Shown here one piece after another: positions 1-10,727 of a DNA stretch of 64,000 bases. Where the stretch lies: assembly GCA_949710005.1 (NCBI GenBank), contig OX453283.1:18963004-19027003 (forward strand), in the 5' to 3' direction. Within the stretch, counting starts at the first letter, position 1. Each line of letters starts with the position of its first letter. Source of the DNA: Ricordea florida (taxonomy: Eukaryota > Cnidaria > Anthozoa > Corallimorpharia > Ricordeidae). The position numbers and the translations under genes were made by a program. The notes under the pieces were generated by a model. The model saw only the letters and a program-made list of their open reading frames with translations, had not been told where the DNA came from and ran no database searches.

Positions 1-534
1 CACAAGAACAACAAAATCAGATACGAGAGAATTCTGATAATCTAAACTTGGCAGAAATGCACTGTTAGGAAGTTCTTGCAAATTTCCTGTTTGCACATCA
101 TTATCTAGATGCAGTGGATTCACCCTATCGAGATGGGCGTTATGATTACACCAGTGGTAATCTTTATTTTGGTTATCGAAGGTCATATCTGAGGCCAGAA
201 CTTTTAAATCAATATTGTCTAACACAATATTAAAACTGCTTGGCCGTTCTTCAATTTGCAGAATTTTTTTGTCTACATCAGATACTGCAGCGTGAGTTTG
301 GCTCAACTGATTGTGGACATCTTCCCCTAAAAGTGACCGCTCATTAAGTTCCTCTTTTGTTAGTTCCAGCCTCTGCTTTTCGTCCACTGCTTCCTTTTTT
401 TGCATCATGTGGCTTGATATGCAGTCCTTCCATTCGTGTAGCTTGAGATCATAATCCTCTCCAATTATATCAAGGGCTTTATTGATGCTTTCTGGAGACA
501 TTGTGATCCCAAGATGATTTAATCTAACAAGGGC
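1..534 (-). CDS. DUF6589-type gene, internal exon (runs off left edge)
   Basis: The minus strand is open from a splice acceptor (pyrimidine-rich tract then CAG, reading down from position 535) to the window edge, 178 codons. Residues such as LNHLGITMSPESINKALD near the start, then LDNIDLKVLASDMT, NQNKDYHW and a C-terminal LPS...FVVLV stretch match what I recall of the DUF6589 family, which is multi-copy in cnidarians and of unknown function. The exon begins in phase 0, exactly the phase in which the exon at 17137-17607 ends. In the family the segment ending GKTSKT is followed directly by a segment like this one, so I infer both belong to one gene with a 16.6-kb intron. It could instead be a separate copy. 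Confidence 0.7.
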
Positions 535-1115
535 CTGAGAAAACATACAAGAAATGATTCTGCTTCTAAATGACAAGCAAGTATACTAACGTATTCTAAA
601 CATATGGAAGTGTGCACGTGAATGGCTGGGTGCAGGGAAAATATTAAATTCATTTCTGCATTAGGGGTCCCCTGATCTAATCGTTTTTGTTTCAGCACTG
701 GACCTTTAGAAAATAATTATAAGACATAGCAAGGTCTCACTCTAGCAATTATTTAATCCCACTATTCTTAACACTAGGGACCTTAAGATCCGACGACGGC
801 TGATGTCTACGGCGGCGGGCGGAAGTCAAACAGGCTTGTTTGCGTGCTTCCGGTAGCCGTCATGTCAAGTTTCCCGCCGTAGCTGTCTTGTCTGCGACGT
901 CAAAACGAAGACTTTGCCGTTCTGTCTAAAACGTGAGTGAGTTTTCACTATTTTTAGAGCATTTTAAAGGAATATTGGAAAATTTTTGACGTATTGTGAA
1001 CTAACAATGCTTTTGGCTTGTTTTTGTTTATTATCCGTGGTTGTGAAACTGATTTTGAAGGAATAAACCTAAGATTCTTCATCTCTGGTTCCGAACAAGT
1101 CGCCGCTGTGATTGA

Positions 1116-2034
1116 ATGGATTCAGGAAAGCCAGCTCAGTAAGTCATCTTCATTTCTTTTCTATAATTCACGTTTCGAAAACTGAGACATTTAGTAAAAC
1201 TAAACTAGAAAACCCTAGATAATTTAGTCTTTGCTGGAAGAACTCTCGATGCATTGATGTGCGTGAGAAATCAAAAAGTAAAATTTAATATTGTTGTCTT
1301 TTAGATCAAACATGGAGTGGACCGAACAACATGACAATTGTTTATGTCAAGAAATTCTAGTCCTCGAGCCGTTCAAGTTCAAGAAAGGGAGTATCGCGAG
1401 AGGTCAGACATGGGAAAAAATTGCCAACAATCTTAACGACCTTGAGCTTCCCTGATTTAGAGTAACCAAGTGTGCGGTCCGAGAAAGGTATTCCTTGTTA
1501 AGCGAGAAGTTCAAAGCAAAGATGAAACAGGAGGAGAAGGCGAGTGGCATTGAAATAGATTTGAGTCAAGTAGAAAAGGGTCTTGAAGAGATAGCGGAGA
1601 AGGAAACTGCAGCTGGAGAAACCATAGAAAATGACAAGAAGAAAGCTGACAATGCGAAAGCAGTAGAGATGCAAAACAGGGCCCTAGAAAGCTTAGGTGC
1701 AAGTCATAAACGAAAGCAGAATGAAGAGGAAGAGAATGGAGCACGAAAGTCAAAGAGTCGAAGAAGTGGAGGCGACACGGTAGCATATTTGCGCGAGAAA
1801 AATGAAATTGTACAGAAATGGAAATCAGAAGAATTACAGCTACAAAAGCAACGAGTAGAAGTTGAAAGCAAAAAGGAAGAGCAGTCAAAAAAACAACACG
1901 AGGACATGATGCAGATCATGATGCAGCAAACAAAGCAGCAACAAGAGAACATGCAAAGTTTTCAACAGATGTTCGCGATGATGCAACAGCAGCAGTCTCA
2001 AATTATCATGAAGCTTCTGGAAAAACAAAACTAA
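1116..2034 (+). pseudogene. Harbinger ORF1, Myb/SANT-like DNA-binding protein (one in-frame stop)
   Basis: I read two exons, 1116-1138 and 1305-2034: a GTAAGT donor at 1139 and a TTTTAG acceptor at 1304 keep the frame and give a protein beginning MDSGKPAQSNMEW. The N-terminal part has the helix-turn-helix style of SANT-like Harbinger partners (WTEQHD..., TWEKIANNLN, then RERYSLLSEKFKAKM). The C-terminal 130 residues are charged coiled coil ending in a Gln/Met-rich segment. A single TGA at 1453-1455 interrupts the SANT domain just after LNDLELP; the frame is open on both sides. In this superfamily the partner protein helps bring the transposase into the nucleus and to the TIRs. The stop may be a real inactivation, an allele or a sequencing error. 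Confidence 0.75.
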
Positions 2035-2301
2035 CTTTGTCTGATTTTGAACAGTACTATGTTAAAGTATGCTTGGTATGTTATGTTGGGGTTATGTTGT
2101 TTTGTGCACCTGCTTTTAATAGGTTTCTCAGGCAAGTGTTGTGTTTCAAAATTTTTTCTCAATCAAAAAAATTTTATACTAGTTTGATTTTTCTTTGTAT
2201 TGCATTCATTGTCATCAAGTAAAATTAAAATCAAGCTAGTTTTAAAATATTTTAATCAGGAAAAAATTGAAATGAAGAAATACCTGTTGTTGTGATTTGT
2301 T

Positions 2302-2342
<41 letters not shown>
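2302..2342. repeat. (TA)n microsatellite, left block
   Basis: Pure TA dinucleotides within the spacer of the Harbinger element. Together with the larger block at 2486-2612 it brackets a 140-bp unique stretch that holds the hammerhead-like motif. Confidence 0.95.
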
Positions 2343-2345
<3 letters not shown>

Positions 2346-2485
2346 ATCGTGAGAAGTTGTAGAAAACACTGCTGAATAGTGCTCAATACACATTTGTGTA
2401 GAGCGGTATATAGAATTGGGTTACTAAATGAAAACACACATGATTCCCTGTAACTCTGAGTTTCGTGCTTACGCACTCATCAGGC
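2343..2485 (-). ncRNA. Hammerhead-ribozyme-like motif in a short inserted unit (Penelope/retrozyme type)
   Basis: On the minus strand, positions 2483 down to 2461 read CTGATGA, GTGC-GTAA-GCAC, GAAA. These are the two invariant catalytic boxes of the hammerhead ribozyme separated by a perfect 4-bp stem II capped by a GTAA tetraloop. Downstream a short stem III (about 3 bp, A-C-T against A-G-T) can be drawn, followed by CAGGGAATC as the 3' strand of stem I. The matching 5' strand of stem I is poor here because TA repeat replaces it. Short-stem-III hammerheads are known in Penelope-like retroelements and metazoan retrozymes, which tolerate TA-rich targets. I infer a remnant of such an element; self-cleavage of this copy alone is doubtful. 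Confidence 0.6.
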
Positions 2486-2493
2486 AGATATAT

Positions 2494-2526
<33 letters not shown>

Positions 2527-2529
2527 TAC

Positions 2530-2612
<83 letters not shown>
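2486..2612. repeat. (TA)n microsatellite, right block
   Basis: TA dinucleotides with a few interruptions (ATTACC near 2525, TACAT near 2568). It adjoins the hammerhead-like unit and lies in the Harbinger spacer. Confidence 0.95.
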
Positions 2613-2614
<2 letters not shown>

Positions 2615-2808
2615 AACAAATAATTTTCAAAAAATGTTTAAAGATAAATTGTTTTGCCCATTTTATTTGTAACTCATTTCACATCAAAATAATTGCAAAT
2701 ATTGCTTTCAAGTTTGACATATAACTTGTATTTACTTGATTTAAAAATTTGATTTCCCATCGAATGGTTGTTCCTAAATTACTGAGAGAAATAAAAGCTA
2801 GAAATATT

Positions 2809-3994
2809 TCAAGCAAAATAATCTTGAATGGTGGGAGGGTCTAGAGCAAAGTACTCTGAGGTGGGGTTGCCATACATGCAGGTTAAGGCATTGCGAAAAA
2901 TTGCACACACAATATACATTTTCCCAACTGCACTTAAGGAGATTTTTAAATTTTTCTTAAAATCAAGAAATTTAAAATAATTTATTATGTCACCGAAAAG
3001 CCACTCTACAGACATACGAACAGCACTCATGGCTTTATTATACAATTCCATTTGCGGCGTAATTCCTGCACCCCTGTAAGGGACCTGGAGGTGGACTCGT
3101 AGTGGATAGGCGGGGTCACCATAGAGGGCCACTGGTTCCCTCGTTGTAGAAAAAGCATGCTGTTCTAGATCACGAAGAAGCCCAGAATCAGCCAACATTC
3201 CTGAATCATGTCTTCTGCCTTCTAAAAGAGATCAAACAAATAAATGCTCACTGCTGTTCAATACTTATACAGGCAAAAAGTTTGAAATTTCATAAGATAA
3301 ATTGATATTCTAATTTTAAATTATAACTACCTACTGGGCCATACATGTTGGCTATCATGCCATTAGGTAATGCCACAGACTGGTACTTTAGACCATGTAC
3401 TCGCTTGTGCCCATTATAAACAATCCTCTGATTTTCTTCAGGCCGACAGATTGGCCTCACTGTTCCGTCTATAAAACCAAAGCAATTTGGTAATGGACTT
3501 CCTTTCTGACGAATTGCCCTTGCGTACATCTCGAGAAGTGCTGGGGTTAGAAGTTTATTATTCCACTGAGTTATTCGTTGACGATGCTCTTGATAAATTG
3601 TATCCATCACAAGGTTGGAGATCATACTCAGCTCTGGAACTGGCCGGCCAAATCGTGGAATTAAATCGCTGTATCTGCATGGGTACGCAAACCTTCTCAG
3701 TGTTATACATAATCCTTCAATTCCGTCGCATATCGTGCCTTGCTGACATGTAAAAACCTGAGGGAGCTGCAAGGCATCAAACAGGACTGGGATATCGCTC
3801 TTATGAAAGCGAAACTCGGCCAAGCACTCGCTGTCATCCATCTCATCTAGATCGAACTTTCCATAGCAGTTATACGGAAAATCAGGGTTTTTGGACGTAT
3901 TAGCATCGTAAAGAAGAAGAAACTCGTCCTCTGATAAGTCTCCGTCGTCAAAACTTTCAAGGAGAAGGTTTCGAATCTCTCTAAAGGATGCCAT
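2809..3994 (-). CDS. Harbinger DDE transposase, two exons, apparently intact
   Basis: Exon 1 (3994-3331) and exon 2 (3221-2809) join in frame through a GTAGTT donor and a TTTTAG acceptor, giving about 358 residues without a stop. The catalytic triad is visible: D in CFGFIDGTVRP, D in LYGDPAYPL and E in MSVEWLFGDI. The join restores the family motif GP(V/F)EGRRHDSGML. The start MASFREIRNLL fits an acidic N-terminus. The enzyme would cut and rejoin the element ends at 776 and 4144. It is convergent with the SANT-like gene, the usual arrangement. Length is close to the 350-400 residues typical of the family. The protein looks functional by inspection; its partner gene is interrupted. Confidence 0.9.
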
Positions 3995-4144
3995 GACTTG
4001 TTTTTAAGTCGAATGCGCCCTCCGCTCATTCGACGGGATTTCTTAAGTTGATTTTCGCGCCTTTAGGACGGCGACCTCTCCCCAGTCCCCGCAGGTTATG
4101 ACCGCCGTAGCAGACGCTCGCCGTCATCGGATCTTAAGGTCCCT

Positions 4145-4260
4145 ACTGTGGACAACAAGGCGGAAAAACCACAGCGCATGCGCTACGAAAAACTCGACCG
4201 TTACAAATTCAAAATGGCGGACGACAAATTGTATTTTGCCACGTAATTGGGGTCCAGTTT
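4145..4260 (+). promoter_or_regulatory. Possible promoter or first exon: NRF1-type palindrome and ATGGCGG
   Basis: Just outside the Harbinger element a GCGCATGCGC palindrome (4174-4183), the consensus of NRF1 sites, precedes AAAATGGCGG by about 30 bp, a YY1-like initiator context seen at many animal start sites. The short ORF MADDKLYFA runs into a GTAATT that could be a splice donor at 4242. It could be the first exon of the plus-strand gene to the right. No coding support beyond this. Confidence 0.3.
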
Positions 4261-5116
4261 GCGCCCGCACATTGGAGTACAAGATGCGATTGCCCATTAA
4301 CTTTTCAGTTCAACCCTTTGGATTCCGTGTGGTTTTTTTAAACGACAATCGGATGTTTTTTTTTAAGTGTTTTCTATAGCATTGTACTGTCTTTGATGAT
4401 AGCTGTTCTCGACGGTAGGAATTCAGTGGACCTTAGAATTTCTCGTTGTTTAAGGCCGTCGATGAATATTTAAGGTCAGAATTTTCGTAGTAGAAAGTTC
4501 GATAATTTCCACATAAAATATCAAATATGACTTTTTTTTCGTTCCAATGACTTTTTTTAAACGCCTTTCAAAGTTGTAACTGTGAAGTGGTGGCAAAGGA
4601 ATCATATAAGTCTCTCCTCCTGGCTTCGTTAAAATCGTCGCACTGGTTTTGCCTCTCGGGTAAGCAGTTCTTCGTCTTTACAAAGCTAATTCATCTTCCT
4701 TTCAGTTTTATCGAAACCTTATATATCTTGTAATATATGATCAGGTCAGTGATTTATTCCTTGTTTGTTGTTAATGCTCCTTTTAAGTGAATGTATTTGA
4801 ACCTGAGCATATTAAAACATTTTACTTTTAATAACCTTGTTGTTGTGTTGTCCTTGTTGAGTTGTCGCCATTTTCTGCGTACCGGCCACAGGCCGGCAGT
4901 TTTCCCGCCGTTTTTGTAGCCGCCTGTCACTGTGGGCAATTAAAGGGTCCGTTGTTGCCATTGTAAACAAAACAGCGACGGTAAAAAAAAAGACTGTAAA
5001 GTTTTGTTTCCATAATGTTCTGTTCAAAAGCCCCGCGAAGTTTACGGAACAAAGCAAACTGTTTGTTGAGTAGCGTAGGTTGCTGGGGAAAAATTTCCCG
5101 TCTGAATAATAATTAG
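4261..5116. other. No gene recognised
   Basis: AT-rich sequence with only short ORFs and no motif I can place. Confidence 0.5.
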
Positions 5117-5581
5117 TGTAAAAAATACGGTTTCAAGGAAGGTGAATATCTATGCGTAAGACATTTTGACGAGGAGAGGAAACAGAAACAGCAGCCTGGG
5201 TGCTGCTTCCCGAAAAGGTCGTTGGAAGATACATGCTCTAGTGTACTAACCAACTGTCCCCAGCGTTTGGTCGCCGTGTTTAAAGAGCTTGATACTGTCA
5301 AAACGGGTTATGGCAAAATTTGTCTTGGCCATTTAAAACAGGCAGATAGCGACAAGAGGATAACTGGCAACAAGTGTTACGTTTCTGCCAGAAAGGTGAG
5401 GGTTTTGCACTGATATTCCCAGTTCGCTTTCCTTTCCTTTGCAAGTAGGAAATTATTACTGTCATTTGTTTTAATAGCGACAACACTCTCGCGGCGAAAA
5501 TGAAGCGAGCCCCACAAAGGTTTCCCCAAAGGATGTACCTACAATCAACAAGCCAGATCATCAGAAACTAAATCACTTAAT
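5117..5581 (+). CDS. Two putative exons of an unrecognised gene
   Basis: An open stretch 5117-5395 ends at an AAAG/GTGAGG donor in phase 0. The next block begins after TTTTAATAG at 5478 and stays open in the same phase until about 5581. Visible residues include GEYLCVRHFDEE, GCCFPKRS, ICLGHLKQADSD and then RGENEASPTKVSPKDVP. The Cys/His spacing in LCVRHF recalls a THAP-type or similar zinc module, but the pattern is too incomplete to call. They lie upstream of and on the same strand as the RING-finger gene and may be its 5' exons. Evidence is only open frame plus splice signals. Confidence 0.35.
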
Positions 5582-5614
5582 ATTTTTTTAATTTAATGTT
5601 TCTCTTATCATTGT

Positions 5615-5779
5615 ATGGACATGAAGTGGGATCCCATAACAGAGCCAATGCGTCCAGTGCCGTCATTCATACCTTGGCAAGGGCCATTCCACGTGTCACT
5701 CAATGCAGAGGAATCAACAGTGTTGCTGTTCAGGCCAGTCTTTGAACAGTTGTACAAGAAGCTCTTTGGAAGAAACAAG
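5615..5779 (+). pseudogene. RING-finger TE-type gene, exon
   Basis: Open block beginning at MDMKWDPITEP and ending LFGRNK at a GTAGTT donor (5780). The motif GPFHVSLNAEES followed by FRPVFEQLYKKLFG resembles a segment I recall from a multi-copy cnidarian and sponge gene family that ends in a RING finger; its next segment begins L-x-KKPKPxRIS, as does the exon at 9030. No acceptor is obvious at its left end. The gap to the next exon is 3.2 kb of non-coding sequence. Confidence 0.45.
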
Positions 5780-8371
5780 GTAGTTGTGATCATCTGTTTG
5801 CAAGGAAATATTAACAGAGATATTATGTTTATTAATTATTACTTAAAAAATATTTTACCCCGAGCCCAGTGTGAGAAAACAGTACCAACGGAGTATTGCA
5901 GCTTAAAAAACAAGGTGTTAGACAGAACACATAATCCTTTCACTATTATTCTTGACAACACTTAATATGTGGACGTGCAATAAAAAATTATTATTATACT
6001 AGAAATACGACTCCCGCAAAAACCTCGTGAAGCTAGTTTTTGAAGAAGTCACAATGCTTTTATATTTTATTTTATATTTTTTATATCAGCGTAATCCCCA
6101 TTATTTTATTTGTTATGCTATGTTTGGTACAAAATTAGTGACACCTGGTGAAAATTACATGACCAGTATACCGGTCAACACAGTGCTTAAAAATTGACCT
6201 TCATTTAGTTCTTTCACTGCCACTGAGATTGCACCAGAGGGAATAGAAGTAAAATTATTTATTATCTTCACAGGGAATACAGAGTCGATGAATTACCACA
6301 ATAATATTCACTTAACACAAATTGAAAATGATTGTAAATCTTTTGCAGGTGAAATCTTGAAGAGTTGATATGAATGCTTGTGTTTACCATGGTGTAAAAC
6401 CTGTTTTTTTTAGTTTTATTTTCTTAGTCTCTACTGCTTTGTCTCCTTTGTTGTACATCCCTTTTAAACACAATATGTTCTTACACTGAGGATGAGTTGA
6501 ATGCTCCAATTATTTTTTGTTTATGTTTTTTGGTTATAATTGGATGAGGTTCATTGTAAGAAGAATCTTCTGATTAGATATTTTATTGTCTACTGCAGTC
6601 ATTATTTCATTCCTAGGTAACCACAATTGACAGCATTATGAATAGTGCATGTTTCAATTTGTGCACTCTCTTCAGTTGCAATGGTACTCTCAGTGGTAGA
6701 TAAGAAAATTCCTCTTCCCTCAAAAGAGATGCCATATCAACAGAAGTGTGAGATACAATGTCATTACATAAAAAATGGGGATAAAACAATTGGATTCTAC
6801 AACAACTTTGAATAAAGGTTTGGTAATAGTGAGTGCCGACTGTATAGTATGTGGTTGTTCTATTTTTAGGTCATATCATAAAAACAATACATGAAATAAA
6901 GAGTTATTGAAATCTTAATATGTTGAAAAAGATTGCTGCACTACGTACTCCTGTAAAAAAATAATGTGAAATCGACATCAATCAGTTAAAAGTATATACC
7001 ACATGAAAGTTTAATTGCGCTGTTACAGAAACAGGCAAAATATCCATACCCAACAAGAGAAGGTTATATTATTTTGAATATATGCAAATTTCTATTATAA
7101 AAACTGCAGAAGAAAGATTTAATATAAGGATGGCATTTCATCGAAAAAGTCATGGCAGCCAGAGGTATTGAACTGTAACCAATGACATATAGTAATGAGA
7201 AGCACTATCATTATTATTATCATTAGTATTATTATTACTGGTATTGATATTATTATTATTATTACTATTGTTATATTTTTTACGTTTAACATAATATATT
7301 TTTATGGGGTGGGATGCATGCCCTAACCTTTGTAAAGGTATTGTTACTCTATTACTGCAAGCAACACAAAAATCTTCTTAATAGGCTTTCCATCAGAGGT
7401 GGTAGTAATCAAAACAGCTCCAAACAATACCATTTCTTCTTAAAGGCTTGAAATCTAGTGCGGTCATTTGTCTATAAAGTTTGTGTGGAAAATCATTATT
7501 GAAAGGATAGGGCATTTAGAAAACTTGAAACACTTGTTACTACATACAGCACACTTGCAATGAATATATGAGAAAGATCATAAACATTTTGGCATTACAA
7601 AATTTATTTTCTTCTTTATATAGTTTTTCCGATGTAAAATGTTAACTGTATGTTGTGGTTGTTATTAAATATTGATATTTGACATCATAAAAATGAAGTA
7701 AACAACAGAAAGTAACAAGGTTAATATGTTAATTAAGGCTTGAATTAACATTTTATTTGTGGGAAATGGCCAGGTTTCTAGATTGCAATATTATCAGGGG
7801 GGGGGGGGGGTCATTGAACTCTAAGGTAAAACTGACCCATTGTGAAAAGGCTATGAAACTTGTTGTCTATACGTAATATTATTGAAACCTTTCAATCAGA
7901 GAATACATACATATATATAGCAAAGAGAAATACTACTCAGAAGTAAGTTATAACATTTGCTTTATTTTCAAATGATCGCATTGATCACTGATGATATTGC
8001 AGAACCAGTACTTTATAGTGACACTGGGTATATATTCTGTTGAAAATGCTAAACATAGCTGCTAGATCAAGAAAATTTACAATATTTTCACTGTTGCAAT
8101 GATATCAGATCACATCGTTGTAAATGATTGTTATAACAACTGCAACTCTCTGTGTTGGGAATTTCTTCAAAATGGAAACGCTATCGTTTTATTATGAAAA
8201 ATACCTACTTACATTCTCTTGTAATCTGTTGGTCGTCTTCCTATTCCGTTTTTAGACTAATATAATTATTTTCCAGAGACATCTCCAATCGTTGTAGTTG
8301 TTTCTACTCGGTTTCCCTTCTAAGCCGTTTTGCTAAATTTAGTACGCTAATATATTTCGTTATGTAATCGT
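5780..8371. other. Long gene-free stretch, probably intronic
   Basis: AT-rich sequence with no sustained coding. It holds an ATT-rich trinucleotide run (about 7207-7275) and a G homopolymer (7797-7810). Position suggests an intron of the plus-strand RING gene. Confidence 0.6.
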
Positions 8372-8686
8372 TCACTCCTGTTCTGTACTTCTATCAATAA
8401 CACATTCAAATTCAAAACTAACTTGGTTGAATTCCTGGTCCTTTTCCCTGCTGTTTCGTTTGCCTTTTTCTAGAGCGAGCAGTTTTTGTCTTTGCTGCGA
8501 TGACGGATGTCTGTTGTTATTCGCCCTGCTGTCGTACTCTTTCCCTGCTTTGAGTCGTGCTTTCCTTGTGTTGATTTTCACGGTGTTCGAACTTACTCGG
8601 CGACGATCTCGGGCTACTCTTTCTTGAATATCTCGGAGATCATCTTGCTGGGATACACTTCCAGGACGAGTGAAATCCGTTTCCAC
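8372..8686 (-). CDS. Hypothetical basic ORF
   Basis: A 104-codon minus-strand ORF starting METDFTRPG and rich in Arg, Lys, Asp and Glu (RDRRRVSSNTVKINTRKARLK, then NNNRHPSSQQRQK). The composition looks like a charged helical protein. It starts 42 bp from an opposing ATGGCGGAAATTCAG at 8728, which is open to a GTAACC donor, so the two may share a bidirectional promoter. I recognise no family. Confidence 0.3.
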   Translation of the reverse strand: METDFTRPGSVSQQDDLRDIQERVARDRRRVSSNTVKINTRKARLKAGKEYDSRANNNRHPSSQQRQKLLALEKGKRNSREKDQEFNQVSFEFECVIDRSTEQE

Positions 8687-8799
8687 AAAATTTACATTTC
8701 TTTCAAAAAGGCATCACCGCATTCGAAATGGCGGAAATTCAGGAGTTCTCAAATACGCTACTATTGCCAGGTAACCTGGCCTGCGAACGGACACCTTTA

Positions 8800-8835
8800 A
8801 AATATAGATATATATATATATATATATACATATAT
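8800..8835. repeat. (TA)n microsatellite
   Basis: A short TA repeat followed by GC-richer sequence with a palindromic CTCGCTTCGCGAGG at about 8906-8919. Confidence 0.8.
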
Positions 8836-9029
8836 AAAAACTCTCGGCTCGATTTACTCGGGCTTGCGAGCCACGTGGTCTGACCGAAAGCGACACGATT
8901 AGTAACCTCGCTTCGCGAGGAATAAAAGAACAACTGCGAGTTTCACAATCATGTCACCATTAGCAGGTTCAAATGTACATGAAGCATGAAAATAAATTAA
9001 TTGGACACATTTGAAAATGTTTTAAACAG

Positions 9030-9432
9030 GTGCTGCCTAAGAAACCAAAACCACACCGGATAAGCACATTGACAACAGCGGCATTTGGTGGCTGGACAAT
9101 CATTCGGGATGCTGTCTGTCAGCAGTTTGGACCAGTCTGCAAAGATCCCCAATATATGCTGCTCCTTCACCTCTTTGATGAAGTGCTATCACTAGTGTTC
9201 TACTTTTACTGCACAGTGTTCAGAGGTGGAGACTTTGACCAATGGCTCACCGCTACATTTCGCATGGCTCTTGTTTTTATAACTTTCAAAAGGAAAAACT
9301 ATGACAAAGCAACTCTCTGTCAACTATCTGATGTTCTCTACCACTGCACTGAGACTTGGCGAACAACATTAAGATGTACCTTAACGCATTCACTGAGAAG
9401 AAAGTGGAAGTATTTCATTCTGTGTTAAGAAG
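9030..9432 (+). pseudogene. RING-finger TE-type gene, large exon with frameshift
   Basis: The exon starts after a TTTAAACAG acceptor with VLPKKPKPHRISTL and stays open through FGGWTIIRDAV, LLLHLFDEVLSL and RKNYDKATLC. Around 9360-9370 the family-like continuation (MYLNAFTEKKVEVFHSVLRR) moves to another frame, which indicates a single-base indel or an unrecognised small intron. Order and motifs match the multi-copy family that ends in a RING finger. With the insertion at 10465 this marks the gene as dead. Confidence 0.55.
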
Positions 9433-9657
9433 GTTTGTTCAAAACATACAGCTCCCAGGGTATAAACTAAGAGAAAAATAAACACTGTTGCTTATCAGTA
9501 CCAGCAACATTGAATAGTCGCTGTACACCTACAACTTAAGTGAGACACAACAACACGGCTATCAGTTATTAAATGTATTAAATGAAATTCACATAATGGC
9601 ACATGCTTTGAGTGGAAGACGGTTCGACTGTGATTTCATGGAGTGGTTTCTTCCCAG

Positions 9658-9795
9658 TACAGCGGAGGAAGGGGCATCAACAATATTTCACAGCTGGTAT
9701 ACTCAGCAGCAGAATTTTTCATTGACCTGTTTTGTGAAGTCTGGAACACACTGGGCCAGACCAACAGGATTCCTAAAGGAAAACGAAAATATCAG
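9658..9795 (+). pseudogene. RING-finger TE-type gene, exon
   Basis: Bounded by a TTTCTTCCCAG acceptor and a CAG/GTTGAT donor, both in phase 0. It encodes YSGGRGINNISQL, then FFIDLFCEVWNTLG and ends GKRKYQ. The next exon continues PYYFPALD, so the splice is consistent. Confidence 0.55.
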
Positions 9796-9934
9796 GTTGA
9801 TAATAATTGTAGGGATTTTGAAATATCACACTTAACAAAATGAGTTAGGAGATGGATCTTCCAAGCACTAGTACTGAAGGGAAACTGTGGGAAAATAATG
9901 CTACTTCAGAAGCTTCAACATGAATACACATATA

Positions 9935-10158
9935 CAGTCAACTCTCTCTTAACGGACACCTTTATAAGACGGACACCTCTTTAAAACGGACACCTTTATA
10001 AGACGGACACCTCTTTAAAACGGACACCTGGTGTTGGTTCCGTCCCTGCCATTTTTCAGTCATTTTACTGTAACTAAACTCCCTATAGGATGGACACCTC
10101 TCTAAGAGGGACAGTTGGATCCGGTCCCAACGGTGTCCGTCTTAGAGAGAGTTGACTG
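9935..10158. mobile_element. pogo/Tigger-type MITE
   Basis: A 224-bp element with terminal inverted repeats CAGTCAACTCTCTCTTAA and its complement, flanked by TA duplications (9933-9934, 10159-10160). Its inner left half carries tandem copies of a 30-bp unit built on CGGACACCT. TIRs beginning CAGT with TA targets are typical of pogo/Tigger MITEs. It sits in the intron just before the RING exon. Confidence 0.85.
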
Positions 10159-10183
10159 TATACCTGTATTTGTTTTCTTGCAG

Positions 10184-10464
10184 CCATACTATTTCCCTGC
10201 ACTGGATACAACCCTGGACCAACGCTGCCTTCCCCTGGGTTATGCCTTTTTAGGCAAGGAGCCTGATCAAGACTTAACTTGTGACGAGCCAGCATGCGTT
10301 GTGGAGACCGAACAACCCATCATACGGCTAGACTGTGGCCATACCTTCCACAGAGGATGTCTGTTCCATCCAAGCGAAAGCAAACAAGAGCACAGCTATG
10401 CAATGAGAGAAGATCAAGTTAAATGTCCTGTTTGCTATGAGCCATTGTGCCATCGTATGGAAGA
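10184..10464 (+). pseudogene. RING-finger exon, interrupted by insertion
   Basis: After a TTTTCTTGCAG acceptor the exon reads PYYFPALDTTLDQRCLPLGY and then a RING-type cysteine/histidine series: CDEPAC, LDCGHTFHRGCL, VKCPVCYEPL. This is the Zn-binding order of a C3HC4/C3H2C3 finger, so an E3-ligase-like or protein-binding role is likely if it were expressed. At 10465 the reading frame runs into the terminal repeat of a 5.36-kb element. After that element the same frame resumes at 15826 once the duplicated AGA is counted once. Confidence 0.7.
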
Positions 10465-10727
10465 CACGGCGGGGCCAGACCACCCCTCAAATGTTTCATT
10501 GGCGCGTGGGCAATTTTTTTCAAGATGGCGGCGTCTGGGCATTCAAAGGATTCTGGGTATTCTAGGCTGAGGTCTTGAGCCGAATTAGGTCGATTTTAAC
10601 CGACTACTACAGGTCCTGGGTACTACTAATCGCATAATGGCCCCTTTTTTCGGATTCTTTACTTCCAGAGCTTTATTTTGATGTGCGTTGAGGCTGTGAT
10701 ATCCTAATTTTTCTCGTCAAAAGCGGT

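Larger units (their letters stand above)
776..4144. mobile_element. PIF/Harbinger DNA transposon, complete with both ends
   Basis: The ends are inverted repeats starting AGGGACCTTAAGATCCGA; the left copy then has CGACGG and the right ATGACGG-type sequence, with similarity continuing about 45 bp. The element is flanked by the 3-bp direct repeat ACT (773-775 and 4145-4147). A 2-bp TA reading of the duplication is also possible. Inside are the two genes usual for the superfamily: a Myb/SANT-like DNA-binding protein on the plus strand and a two-exon DDE transposase on the minus strand, in convergent orientation, with a TA-rich spacer between them. Recent or active status is suggested by the intact transposase, but the first gene has one stop codon. 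Confidence 0.9.

Noticed and set aside
1511..1952. Minus-strand ORFs opposite the Harbinger SANT-like gene
   Set aside because: They are Ser/Cys/Phe-rich mirror frames of a Glu/Lys-rich coiled coil; no motif or splice logic of their own.
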